DNA from: an uncultured Sutterella sp.
GTDB taxonomy: Bacteria > Pseudomonadota > Gammaproteobacteria > Burkholderiales > Burkholderiaceae_F
Direction: 5' to 3'
Assembly (NCBI GenBank): GCA_900757865.1
Contig: CAAEPH010000049.1
Span: forward strand, 37,244-101,243
DNA: 64,000 bases
A program made the position numbers and the translations under genes. Of this stretch, positions 1 to 8,736 are shown in pieces (the stretch's first letter is position 1; the number at the start of each line of letters is the position of its first letter). Under the pieces are notes generated by a model, which saw nothing but the letters and a program-made list of their open reading frames with translations, made no database searches and was not told the DNA's origin.

Positions 1-1
1 T

Positions 2-673
2 TTTTCCTTAGTGCGTGGTGAAATCTTTGGTCTCTTGGGGCCCAATGGCGCAGGGAAAACCACCACGTTTCGTATGCTCTGCGGTCTGCTCAATCCAAGC
101 GAAGGTCGCATCATGATGGAGGGCGTTAACATTCTCACCGCAAAAGAGAGTGTTCGACAGCGTATTGGTTACGTCGCACAGAAGTTTTCACTCTACGCCC
201 GCATGAGTGCGTGGGAGAACTTGCGCTACTTTGCCCAAACGTACGGTCTGCGAGGAGAGGCTTTAGCTCAACGGCTTGATGAATTGATGAAAAGTTTCTT
301 GCTCACCCCTTGGGCACAAGTCCCCGCGGGCCTTTTGCCCCTGGGCGTTAAACGTCAACTTGCCATGGCCGTGGGACTCGTGCATTCGCCTTCGGTGCTC
401 TTTTTGGACGAACCCACCTCAGGAGCCGATACCGAAGCGCGACGTGCATTTTGGCGTCGCATTACGGCGCTTGCCGACCAAGGCACCACCGTCGTCGTCA
501 CGACCCACTTCATGGAAGAGGCCGAATACTGTGACCGCATTCTGATTCAAAATCACGGTCGCACCTTGGCGCTCGGCACACCACAAGAAGTGCGAGCGCT
601 GGCGCATCAGGCGCCCAACATGGAAGAAGCGTTCATTCGCCTCGTCACCGATACTGAGACCGTGAGGAGTTAG
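2..673 (+). CDS. ABC transporter ATP-binding protein, YbhF-like C-terminal half (5' partial)
   Basis: ATPase of an ABC-2 exporter, cytoplasmic, expected to drive the two permeases that follow. The frame is open to the window edge, so the start lies upstream; the GTG at 11 is inside the usual strand before Walker A and is not taken as the start. Visible: Walker A GPNGAGKTT, Walker B VLFLDEPTSG, H-loop TTHF. The signature that is normally LSGG reads LPLGVKRQLA, the degenerate form I associate with the second nucleotide-binding domain of E. coli YbhF. It is 2 bp from the next gene, with a GAGGAG ribosome site inside its own 3' end. Inference: the missing part would hold a first ATPase domain, with a YbhG-like adaptor upstream. 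Confidence 0.88.
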   Translation, partial: FSLVRGEIFGLLGPNGAGKTTTFRMLCGLLNPSEGRIMMEGVNILTAKESVRQRIGYVAQKFSLYARMSAWENLRYFAQTYGLRGEALAQRLDELMKSFLLTPWAQVPAGLLPLGVKRQLAMAVGLVHSPSVLFLDEPTSGADTEARRAFWRRITALADQGTTVVVTTHFMEEAEYCDRILIQNHGRTLALGTPQEVRALAHQAPNMEEAFIRLVTDTETVRS

Positions 674-675
674 CC

Positions 676-1797
676 ATGAGCGCCGGGTTACGTCGATTTT
701 GGGCTTTGCTGAGCACCGAGATGCGTCAACTTTTGGTGGAAAGATCCACCTTTGGGCTGACGCTTATACTCCCCGCTCTTTTGATTTTGATTTTTGGTTT
801 TGGGCTCAATTTTGATATCGACAAAGTTCGTGTGGGTGTCGTGGTCCCGCAATCAAATGCCGTCACTCAAGAGGTGTTGGGCGCGCTCACGGGTTCGAAG
901 TACTTTGCGCCCACGACCTACCCCAACTTGTCGAGAGCACAAGCCGCACTCGATGCGCATGATATCAAGGCCATTCTTTACTGGCCGTCTGACGCACTCA
1001 CCACCTCACGCAGATCCCCCTCGTTGGGCTTGGCGGTCTACGGTGTGGACGGCAACACGGCGCTCACCATTCGCACCTATGTCGAAGTCGCCCTGGGGCA
1101 AAAACTGGCCGCACGAGCGGGTGCACCCAGAGCGCCCGTCGTTATCGAAGCGCGAACGCTCTTTAACGAGGCAGCCCGCTCGGCGTGGTATCTCATCCCG
1201 GGCCTCTCCATTGTGGTGATCACGCTCGTAGGCCCTTTTGTCACGAGTATTCCCATCGCACGCGACTGGGAGCGAGGCGTGATGACGAGTTTGAACCTCA
1301 CGCGCATGACCCCACTCGAATATTTGCTCGCCAAACTCATTCCCTACACGCTCTTGACGTTGACGGGGTACTTTTTCATGCTCAGTCTCGCGATCTGGGT
1401 CTTTGATGTGCCCGTGCGAGGAAGTTTTTCGCTGATCGTTGCAACGAGCACGCTCTACATTCTTTGGGCCGAGTGCTTTGGCCTCTTTTTGTCAGCAAAA
1501 CTCAAAGTGCAAGTGCTCGCTAACCAATTAGCCATTCTCTTTTGCTATTTGCCCGCGTTGATGCTCTCGGGCTTCTTGTTTGATTTGCGTAGTGTCCCTA
1601 CGCCCATTGCGCTCGTGGGACGTTTGATGCCACCCACCTACGCGATTGAGTCGCTCAAAGTCCTTTTTCTCTCGGGCGAACCCACGGCTTTGGTGTGGCG
1701 CAATCTCGGCATATTGGCGCTTTACGCTCTTCTCTTTTTTGTGCTCACGTGGGTGTTGCTCTCTGGGCCACGCCGACAGCGCAAGGAGGCCAAATGA
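676..1797 (+). CDS. ABC-2 type permease, YbhS-like
   Basis: Inner-membrane permease of the YbhFSR-type exporter, 373 residues. One membrane segment lies near residues 25-45, followed by a large periplasmic loop (about 50-170) and about five segments from 175 to the C-terminus (for example LSIVVITLVGPFVTSIPIA). This is the ABC2_membrane_3 layout. GAGGAG sits 8 bp before the ATG. The stop overlaps the next gene's start as ATGA, so the two permeases are translationally coupled and probably form a heterodimer. In E. coli the family exports cations and some drugs; the substrate here is unknown. Confidence 0.88.
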   Translation: MSAGLRRFWALLSTEMRQLLVERSTFGLTLILPALLILIFGFGLNFDIDKVRVGVVVPQSNAVTQEVLGALTGSKYFAPTTYPNLSRAQAALDAHDIKAILYWPSDALTTSRRSPSLGLAVYGVDGNTALTIRTYVEVALGQKLAARAGAPRAPVVIEARTLFNEAARSAWYLIPGLSIVVITLVGPFVTSIPIARDWERGVMTSLNLTRMTPLEYLLAKLIPYTLLTLTGYFFMLSLAIWVFDVPVRGSFSLIVATSTLYILWAECFGLFLSAKLKVQVLANQLAILFCYLPALMLSGFLFDLRSVPTPIALVGRLMPPTYAIESLKVLFLSGEPTALVWRNLGILALYALLFFVLTWVLLSGPRRQRKEAK

Positions 1798-2936
1798 GTT
1801 CATTATGCACGTGGCTCATGACCCTTGGACGGCTCTCACGCTTGATTGCACTCATCAAAAAAGAGTTCATGGCGCTCTTAACCGATCCCAGTACGCGGGC
1901 GATTTTGGTTTTTCCCGTCATTATCCAATCCATTCTCTTTGGATACGGTGCAACGTATAACCTTCAAAACATCCCTTGGGTGCTCTACGACGGTGACCAC
2001 AGTGCCACCTCGCAGCATATCGTCGAGCACCTCAACGGCAATGGCTTTTTTACACTCGTGGAAATTGCTCCTAATATGGCGGCCTTTGAGCGCAGCCTTG
2101 TTAAGGGACGAGCTCTCATTGGGGTAGCCGTCGCCCCTCAGTTCGAAGCCCGTCGTCAGAGCAATTTGACGCAACCTGGCGCCGAGCGTCCGGCTCAAAT
2201 TGAGCTGGTAGCTGACGCACGTAACCTCACCACAGCCAATGTGGCCATGGGCTACACGCGAGCAGCCATAGGCGATTTGCTCAGCACCGACACCACGCTC
2301 ACGTGGCAAGAGCGCTTTCTCTACAACCCTCAGAACCTCACCCGCTACAGCATCATGCCTAGCCTCATTTTGGCGCTCACCATGATTCAAGTCTTGAGTT
2401 TAAGTGGGCTCTCCGTTGCGCGTGAACGCGAAGAAGGCACCTTTGATATGCTCCTGATGACGCCCCTTGCCGTCGGAGAGATTTACCTCGGGAAAGCCAT
2501 TCCCGCTATCACGGTTGGGGTTGGACAAGGTTTACTGATTTGGGCCGTGTGTTATTTTTGGTTTGAGATTCCCTTCGCGGGAAGGTTCTTGACGCTACTC
2601 ACCGTCATCGGGCTTTTTGCGACGAGCCTTGTGGCGTTGGGGCTGGCCGTCTCGGCCCTATCGCGCACCTTGCAAAAAGCGCTCATTGGGGCCTTTCTGA
2701 TTGTGCTCCCAAGCATTATCCTCTCAGGACTGATGACGCCTATTGAAGCCATGCCCGAGTGGATGCAAATCGCGACCTACGCCAATCCTCTTCGATTTGC
2801 CATCGAAGCTGTGCGCCGCGTCTATTTTGAGGCCAGCCCATTGAGTGCACTTTGGCCCTTGCTTATTCCCACACTTGTGCAATGTGTGGTGAGTACTGCA
2901 CTCGCATTGAAACTTTTCAAGAAAAATCTTGTATAG
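1794..2936 (+). CDS. ABC-2 type permease, YbhR-like
   Basis: Second permease of the exporter, 380 residues, same fold order as its partner: one N-terminal membrane segment, a periplasmic domain, then five segments. A motif VAREREEGTFDMLLMTPL marks the cytoplasmic coupling helix before the membrane domain. A longer open frame reaches back to 1695, but the ATG at 1794 overlaps the previous stop (ATGA) and has AAGGAGG 5 bp upstream, so it is chosen. No terminator is visible after it; the sequence turns sharply AT-rich within 10 bp of the stop. Confidence 0.88.
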   Translation: MSSLCTWLMTLGRLSRLIALIKKEFMALLTDPSTRAILVFPVIIQSILFGYGATYNLQNIPWVLYDGDHSATSQHIVEHLNGNGFFTLVEIAPNMAAFERSLVKGRALIGVAVAPQFEARRQSNLTQPGAERPAQIELVADARNLTTANVAMGYTRAAIGDLLSTDTTLTWQERFLYNPQNLTRYSIMPSLILALTMIQVLSLSGLSVAREREEGTFDMLLMTPLAVGEIYLGKAIPAITVGVGQGLLIWAVCYFWFEIPFAGRFLTLLTVIGLFATSLVALGLAVSALSRTLQKALIGAFLIVLPSIILSGLMTPIEAMPEWMQIATYANPLRFAIEAVRRVYFEASPLSALWPLLIPTLVQCVVSTALALKLFKKNLV

Positions 2937-3091
2937 TCTCCATTCCTCTAAGATATATCAAATTATTATAATATACAATAACTACAATATTTATGATTCA
3001 AACCAAGAAAAAATGATGTCTCTATGTGCTTTTTCTTTAACTTTTAAATATAGGGAAGGGCATTGTTGAGATTATTTACAACAGAATTCAA
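2937..3091. other. AT-rich junction without a gene
   Basis: Very AT-rich sequence marking the left edge of the low-GC islet. I see no terminator, repeat or open reading frame in it. Confidence 0.5.
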
Positions 3092-3645
3092 TTATGAATA
3101 CAGAAATACAAATGGTCTAAAATAATTCCTTGGCTTCTCGATACAAAAGGAATCACCGCCAAAATAATAATCAAAACCATCAAAATTATAGAAATATTTA
3201 CAAAAAATGTAAAGATCACTGGTTCTTACGTGAAAAATATTTCTATTAAAAAAATTACTAACAAACTCTCTTCCGTATTCTTTAGCTACATACAAATCAC
3301 AATTTCCTCTTACCGTTCCCTCAATTATAGTTTTAAATTCAAATTCAGAAAATTCACTCAATCTATTATTTATCTTTTGGAGATTTACAATATTATCGAA
3401 ATTACCCTTTCGTAACGCCACTACATTTTTAAAATTCCCTATCATAAGACATGAGGTTTTATCTTTATTAAAAAAAACTCGTTATAATAGAATTGTTCAG
3501 AAATATATTCAGATAGTTTACGCTCAACTTCTTTTATATCTAATCTATTGTTTATTATCATGAATATATCAACCTTGCGATTAGCATCTTAAAAACTGTA
3601 TATATCCTCTAATTCATCATTATTATAATTCATAATTTCAACCAT
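3092..3645 (-). pseudogene. AT-rich orphan gene, broken (in-frame stop plus frameshift)
   Basis: Reading the minus strand from an ATG at 3643-3645 gives MVEIMNYNNDELEDIYSF, an in-frame TAA at 3589-3591, then a further 40 or so sensible residues in the same frame, ending at an A-run on the plus strand (3470-3477, eight bases). Adding one base there restores a frame that runs into the 117-residue open frame ending at 3092. The mended product would be about 184 residues, rich in Asn, Phe, Tyr and Lys. I do not recognise the family. Composition is far more AT-rich than the flanks, which suggests transfer. The homopolymer break could also be a sequencing error; the internal stop argues for real decay. 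Confidence 0.5.
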
Positions 3646-3651
3646 ATAATG

Positions 3652-4150
3652 TTAATATTTATATTCTTCTATAATTAAATCGTTATCGTGCATTATAATA
3701 TCAAATGGTGTATACTTTTTCGTGTTTATTTCTAATAGAAACCAAAATCCTTCATCTGTTTTTTTCAAAAACAGATCCACTTTTAATGTCTAATAAAGAA
3801 ATCGAACAAAAATCTCTCAAAGAATATCTAAAAATAAATTTCAAATCATCTTGACTTAGACTATCTAAGGAAAAATCAAACAACTTGGCTAATCTATATC
3901 TATCATTAATTAGAATGTTTATATCTAAAATTTTATTTTTATAAAGTTTTTTGTTATCTTTATATAAATAAGAAGCAATACCAACCTGACCGTACCGGGA
4001 AAAGAATGAATAAAATTGCCAATACAATTCGACAAACTTATCTTCCCAATAAATATATTCCGCAACCTGATCTTTTGGCACATCCTTAAAGCTATACCAT
4101 GACCAATTCCATTTGTCTTTAAAATATCTTGAAATACTGTATTGAGTCAT
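3652..4150 (-). pseudogene. AT-rich orphan gene, frameshifted in a homopolymer
   Basis: The minus-strand ATG at 4148-4150 opens 132 codons (MTQYSISRYFKDKWNWSWYS onward) ending at a TGA at 3752. The other frame continues smoothly with KTDEGFWFLLEINTKKYTPF and ends at TAA 3652-3654. Removing one base from the seven-base run at 3759-3765 joins the two into one protein of about 165 residues. It is aromatic-rich and cytoplasmic-looking, with no signal peptide or membrane segment. I do not recognise it. Small, AT-rich, adjacent orphan genes of this kind are often immunity-type proteins, but no toxin gene is next to them, so that is only a guess. Confidence 0.5.
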
Positions 4151-4265
4151 AATCAATTCTTTATTCCGACTGGCTAGGGAGCTCAAAAGTGACGCAGCCC
4201 ACCGTGCGTCGTTTCCCAAACAGACGCTCCCCAAAGCCAGAGTCTTAATCATCAACCGTGACGAT

Positions 4266-5249
4266 TTAGAGTTCGCCCTTGGCTTCCAAGAACATCGCTT
4301 CCGTGCGACACGTATCGATAATGACGCTTCGAATCCACTGAAAAAACGGATCCATGTGCGTGCTGTGATGCCAAATGAGCTTAGGCTCAAAACTGCCTAA
4401 AGCCAGCGGTATGGCATAGACTTTAAAGCTCATCGCGTCGCTCGAACCCAACAAAAAGCGACGCAACGTCACCATCGGCCCCAAATAGGTGAAGTTGGTG
4501 GTGCGCACCAAATTTAACACAGCCCCATAGTAGGGGGTACTCAGCCCCGTTTCTTGACCAAAATACGCTTGGATATTGGCGAGCGCCTTGCAGCCAAAAT
4601 CGTCCACGTCCGTCATTTCAATCGCTCGCGTGTGACGCAGTCGCTCCATATCCAACGACTCAAAGCTCGTCGCGCACGCCAGGGGATGATCGGCTCGCAT
4701 CAGCAGTGCGTAACGTCCTCGGTAGAGGTTGACGCTGTGAAAGTCGCTTGGAATCTCATCGGCCAACACATACCCCATGTCGGCCTCATTATTGCGAATC
4801 TTTTCAAAAACGGAGCGATTCGGGGGCACAATATCGACCCGTGCGCGCGGTGCCATTGCATAGAATTTCTGTAGCACCTTCCCCGTATAAGGACCGTGAA
4901 AAATATGGTCACTCACGACAAAGCGTAGTGTTCGCTGGGTATCTTCTAGATTGAAGTCGGGGCGTTCAAGTAAATGATGCGTTTGCTCGAGCAGCGCTCG
5001 AATAGGGGTGATCAATTCACGCATACGGCGCGTCGGCAACATGGCCGAGCCTGAACGCACAAATAGATCATCCTCAAAGAGCTCCCTTAACGCAGCGAGT
5101 CTTCGTGAGGCGCTACTCATGCTCCAATCCAAAAGAGCAGACGTTTGCGTTAAACTCTCGGTTTCCGAGAGCGAGAGTAAAAACGCTAAATCTTGATATC
5201 GCAAATCCGCAAGAGAAGCTGGAGCAGAAAAAGACGGGACGCGGACCAT
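4266..5249 (-). CDS. LysR family transcriptional regulator
   Basis: DNA-binding regulator of 327 residues, the normal length for the family. Residues about 18-75 form the winged helix-turn-helix (DLAFLLSLSETESLTQTSAL then SSASRRLAALRELFEDDLF), followed by the linker helix and a periplasmic-binding-like effector domain from about residue 105. The helix reads SMSSASRRLAAL where most family members have S-Q-P-A-V-S, a mild departure. It is divergent from nrdD1 but 657 bp away, with a perfect inverted repeat at 5425-5444 between them, so autoregulation is possible. Effector and targets are unknown. Confidence 0.9.
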   Translation of the reverse strand: MVRVPSFSAPASLADLRYQDLAFLLSLSETESLTQTSALLDWSMSSASRRLAALRELFEDDLFVRSGSAMLPTRRMRELITPIRALLEQTHHLLERPDFNLEDTQRTLRFVVSDHIFHGPYTGKVLQKFYAMAPRARVDIVPPNRSVFEKIRNNEADMGYVLADEIPSDFHSVNLYRGRYALLMRADHPLACATSFESLDMERLRHTRAIEMTDVDDFGCKALANIQAYFGQETGLSTPYYGAVLNLVRTTNFTYLGPMVTLRRFLLGSSDAMSFKVYAIPLALGSFEPKLIWHHSTHMDPFFQWIRSVIIDTCRTEAMFLEAKGEL

Positions 5250-5424
5250 TTGCTTGCCTCACACAACGTCGACGTGGCGACGAGAAGGAGTTAAGGAAAA
5301 TCACCTCGCCATAGCGTACCGTGATTTTGGCAAAGACGACACGTTTCGGTGCAAACAAATCCACTTCTAGCACCTGCGTCGACCTCGCTTTTCTTCACAA
5401 ACGATCTTCACAGACAACTTTGTT

Positions 5425-5444
5425 CACTACAACTTCTTGTAGTG
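5425..5444. promoter_or_regulatory. Perfect inverted repeat CACTACAA-N4-TTGTAGTG
   Basis: An 8-bp perfect dyad with a 4-bp spacer, 176 bp upstream of the LysR start. It could be an operator for that regulator or a cruciform/hairpin; there is no U-tract, so it is not a terminator. Confidence 0.4.
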
Positions 5445-5809
5445 GATAGTCCCAATCTCATCAATATTTAGTAAATTTCACTTCAAAAATCTCGAAAAAT
5501 AAATATTTCCTACAGCGCAATATACAAATTCAATTAGCTTTCCTTCATCCCAAAAGACCAATTTTTGACTAAGCAAAACGGGGCGTTGAGGGGAGCGTTT
5601 CAAGACGAGTGATTCGAGTCGATTCCCTATCGCTCACGTTTTTACCCAATGCCTGGTGAGTGTTTTTCCTTCTCAGAAATTGGCGCTCAAGAGTTCAGGT
5701 CAGTTTCATTGCGTGATCAGGGTTAGCACGCAGTTTTGGCAAAGCATACCCATGATGGGCTATTGCTGAATTGAATTTTGAATGACTAGACTCTCTTCAT
5801 CAAGCGACG

Positions 5810-5854
5810 AACCCATCCTCTGAGGACCCGCTTCACTGAGGATGGGTTTTCTTT
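5810..5854 (+). terminator. Terminator-like hairpin in the nrdD1 leader
   Basis: An 11-bp perfect stem, AACCCATCCTC with GAGGATGGGTT, 17-nt loop, followed by a T-rich tract. The only gene upstream (LysR) points away, so this must end or attenuate a plus-strand transcript that starts between 5250 and 5800. It ends 52 bp before the nrdD1 start. Confidence 0.6.
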
Positions 5855-5906
5855 CGCTCTCAATTTTATTCCCACGTCAAAATAACGAGAAACAGGACCG
5901 ACCAGC

Positions 5907-8069
5907 ATGTTGACTGTCATTAAAAAAGATAACTCAACGGAAGCCTTCAAACCGCACAAAATTGCTGATGCTGTACTGAAAGCCGCCTTTCGTTGTGACC
6001 GCTCGGTAAGTCAAGACGAGCTCAATCGCATTATTAAAGAGGTGGAAACCCGCTTGGTGGGTCAGAACTCGGTTCATGTCTCCGAATTGCACGAATTGGT
6101 GATCGCCGTGCTCTCGTCTATGCACATGAAGCCCGTGGCAGATGCCTATGCCGAATACCGATACTACAAAACCACCTATGCCAAAACGTTCGAGCAACTC
6201 CGTCAAGACGCTGATGACGTCTTGCGTCTTGGTGACCGCGAAAACGCGAACTACGACAGCTCTTTGGTCTCCACCAAGGGCTCGCTGATCAAAGGCTACC
6301 TCACCAAGAGCCTCTACAAGCAGTTCTATCTCTCGGGTAAAGAAAAAGAGTTGATCGAAAGGGGCGACATCTACATTCACGATTTGCGTGACATGATTTT
6401 GGGTTGCATCAACTGCTGCCTCTTTGACATTGGGGCTGTACTTAAAGGCGGCTTTGAAATGTCCAATGTGCAATACTCTGAACCCAAGACCGTGCTCTCA
6501 GCCCTGCAGGTGATTGGTGACATCACGCTCGTTGCCACGGCTCAGCAGTTCGGCGGCTTTACGCTGGCTGAACTCGACAAAGTGCTCTTGCCCTACGTGA
6601 TGAAGAGCCATCGCGCCGCCATGGACAAATACACCGAAATGGGTCTCTCGCACGACAAAGCGCAGTTGTGGGCTGATAAAGACGTGGTGCGCGAGCTCGA
6701 GCAAGGGTTCCAATCCCTGGAGCTCAAACTCAACACCGTCCCCTGCAGCCGTGGTGACTTTGCCTTTACGACCATCACGTTTGGTCAGTGGAATCCCGAG
6801 AAGCTCTCCGAAGAGGAACGCCGTTGGATTTCGCAGATCAGTCGCACCATGCTCAAGGTGCGCCGTAACGGTCACGGCGCCGACGGCAAACCGGTGGTGT
6901 TCCCCAAGCTCGTCTATCTCTACGACGAACACCAGATTGAACGCGATCGCTACAGCGCTGAGTTGCTAGACGAAGCGGTGCGCACCTCGGCGCAGTGCAT
7001 GTACCCGGATTACCTGAGTCTCTCCTCGGACTCAGGCAGTGTGTCGAAGATTTTCCAAACCTACGGAGCTATCACCTCGCCCATGGGGTGTCGTGCGTTC
7101 TTGTCGCTTTGGCGCAACGAAGAAGGCCAAGCCATTACGATTGGTCGCTGCAATATCGGAGCGGTCAGTTTGAATCTGCCGATCATCATTCGTTGGGCAC
7201 AGCTCAAACACAAAGACGATTGGCAAAATGCCTTCTGGACACTCTTGGATGAACGCTTGGAAGTCATTCGCCAGTTCTTCAAGAAGCGCTACGACATCAT
7301 TCGTAACCAGAAGTGCTCGAGCAACCCGTTAGCCTTCACGCAAGGGGGCTTCTACGAAGGGACCAAAGATCCCGACGACAAAGTGGGTGATATGGTGCGC
7401 TACATGACGGCCTCCTTTGGCATCACGGCGCTCGACGAAGCAACTTATCTTTGGACCGGAAAGCGCCTTGTCGAAGAAGGCGGTGCATTCTCCGCGTCGG
7501 TGCTTCGCCATTTGCAAGAAAAACTCGCTGATTTTAAGAACGAAGACGGCTACCTTTACGCCATTTACGGCACGCCTGCAGAGTCGCTCTGCGCTACGCA
7601 GGCCAAGCAGTACGATCGCTTCTGCAAAGCGCAGAAGATCGACAACGTCTTTACGCACACCGAGCACTATAGCCCCGAGTACTTCACCAATTCGTTCCAT
7701 GTGAATGTCACCGAAGCGATCACGCCCTTTGAAAAACAAGACCGTGAGTTCGAAGACTTCCACCTCTGCGAAGGCGGTCACATTCAGTACGTGCGACTCG
7801 ATAACCCGGAAAACCTCGCGGCCGTCAAAGCGGTGATTCAGCGTGGCATGGGCAAAGGCTTCTACCAAGGGGTCAACTTTGATTCGGCCTACTGTGGCGA
7901 CTGTGGCAAACACAGCACCAACGTGCTCTTTACCTGCCCGCACTGCGGTAGCTCCAACCTCTCGGTCATTAGCCGTGTGTGTGGGTATTTGGGCTACTCC
8001 AACGTCAACGGCTCGTCGCGCATGAACGACGGGAAGATGGCGGAAATTAAAAACCGCGTGAGTATGTAA
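5907..8069 (+). CDS. nrdD: Anaerobic ribonucleoside-triphosphate reductase, one-piece class III (system 1)
   Basis: Makes dNTPs from NTPs without oxygen by glycyl-radical chemistry; 720 residues, like E. coli NrdD (712). Residues 1-90 are an ATP-cone (LTVIKKDNSTEAFKPHKIAD). The barrel carries NCC near residue 173 and SPMGCRAFL, where the thiyl cysteine is expected. The C-terminus has a zinc-type pair CGDC and CPHC, then the glycyl-radical loop RVCGYLG with Gly693. It resembles the E. coli/T4 kind that uses formate as reductant (family knowledge, not proven here). The start follows a weak purine-rich site. Its activase nrdG lies 670 bp downstream on the same strand, beyond a terminator and a pseudogene, so the two probably have separate promoters. 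Confidence 0.95.
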   Translation: MLTVIKKDNSTEAFKPHKIADAVLKAAFRCDRSVSQDELNRIIKEVETRLVGQNSVHVSELHELVIAVLSSMHMKPVADAYAEYRYYKTTYAKTFEQLRQDADDVLRLGDRENANYDSSLVSTKGSLIKGYLTKSLYKQFYLSGKEKELIERGDIYIHDLRDMILGCINCCLFDIGAVLKGGFEMSNVQYSEPKTVLSALQVIGDITLVATAQQFGGFTLAELDKVLLPYVMKSHRAAMDKYTEMGLSHDKAQLWADKDVVRELEQGFQSLELKLNTVPCSRGDFAFTTITFGQWNPEKLSEEERRWISQISRTMLKVRRNGHGADGKPVVFPKLVYLYDEHQIERDRYSAELLDEAVRTSAQCMYPDYLSLSSDSGSVSKIFQTYGAITSPMGCRAFLSLWRNEEGQAITIGRCNIGAVSLNLPIIIRWAQLKHKDDWQNAFWTLLDERLEVIRQFFKKRYDIIRNQKCSSNPLAFTQGGFYEGTKDPDDKVGDMVRYMTASFGITALDEATYLWTGKRLVEEGGAFSASVLRHLQEKLADFKNEDGYLYAIYGTPAESLCATQAKQYDRFCKAQKIDNVFTHTEHYSPEYFTNSFHVNVTEAITPFEKQDREFEDFHLCEGGHIQYVRLDNPENLAAVKAVIQRGMGKGFYQGVNFDSAYCGDCGKHSTNVLFTCPHCGSSNLSVISRVCGYLGYSNVNGSSRMNDGKMAEIKNRVSM

Positions 8070-8091
8070 GCGACTCATCGCTCTATAGCGC

Positions 8092-8133
8092 AAAAAACCG
8101 AGAACTCCGACGCTTGAGTCTCTCGGTTTTTTT
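8092..8133. terminator. Bidirectional terminator after nrdD1
   Basis: 12-bp stem AAAAAACCGAGA with TCTCGGTTTTTT and a seven-T tail. It serves nrdD1 on the plus strand and the convergent acetyltransferase pseudogene on the minus strand. Confidence 0.85.
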
Positions 8134-8165
8134 GTTGATGTTAAGCGCGGGGATTGAGCTCCTCG

Positions 8166-8631
8166 TTAGCTCGCTTTTCGCTCCATGGCGAGAATCGGGT
8201 AAGGGCCCCCTTCACTGTCGAGCGCGTTACGACGCACCACCACAAAGCTCATGTGTTCATAGAAGTGCCAGGCTTGGGGATTTTGTTCGTTCACATCAAC
8301 CCATTTCACGGCCAACGCATCAAAGGCATGTTGCACGAGCAACTTGCCCAAGCCTCGACGGAAATACGTCGGATGCAAAAAGAGCATTTCGATCTTGTGA
8401 TCTTTGATCTTGCACCTCCATAAAGCCCGCCGGCTGTCCATTGGCTTCCAAAACCACCAGGGTTTCAATGCCTTCTAGACCGGCTTGGGCTTGAGGCGCA
8501 ATGGCCTCAATCTCAGCCGGGGTTAAAAACGTGTGCGTCGCCGCCACCGAAGCGCGCCAAAGTACGACCAGCGCGTCGATGAGCTCAGGCGAACGCTCTT
8601 CAGAGGTGACGGTTCGTAATTGAGGTTCTAT
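8166..8631 (-). pseudogene. GNAT family N-acetyltransferase, frameshifted by a 7-bp tandem duplication
   Basis: Two overlapping minus-strand frames together make one GNAT protein: an N-terminal part (AATHTFLTPAEIEAIAPQ ... PAGFMEVQD) and a C-terminal part with the acetyl-CoA loop motif RRGLGKLL and the terminal NPQAWHFYEHMSF. At the join (about 8395-8415) the minus strand reads AAGATCA twice in tandem followed by CAAGATC; removing one AAGATCA copy restores EVQDHKIEMLF, which reads straight through. The best-placed start (8629-8631), 8 bp after AAAAGGA, is ATA rather than ATG, a possible second lesion. Both frames are otherwise open, so the break looks recent. Confidence 0.75.
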
Positions 8632-8736
8632 GGGACTATTCCTTTTCGTTAAAAATGAATCTTTGTGCTTATAATAAAGGCTCTTTTGGCTTTACGGCTG
8701 AAACATACCCCTTTCCTCCCTTTGGAACGATCCCAG

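Larger units (their letters stand above)
5250..5906. other. Long intergenic region between the LysR gene and nrdD1
   Basis: No convincing gene. It holds a perfect 8-bp inverted repeat (5425-5444), an AT-rich stretch at about 5440-5560 that could hold promoters, and a complete hairpin terminator (5810-5854) within the presumed nrdD1 leader. No NrdR box pair like the one upstream of nrdD2 is seen. Confidence 0.5.

Noticed and set aside
4151..4390. Longer 212-codon version of the AT-rich gene starting at 4390
   Set aside because: Its first 80 codons run antisense through the LysR end and normal-GC sequence; the natural start is the ATG at 4150.
5500..5545. NrdR box upstream of nrdD1 (GCGCAATATACAAATTC)
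   Set aside because: Only the centre resembles the consensus; arms do not match, and no partner site lies at 31-32 bp.
8665..8736. Upstream extension of nrdG1
   Set aside because: The ATG at 8737 gives the start seen in E. coli NrdG and a normal length; the extra residues resemble nothing.
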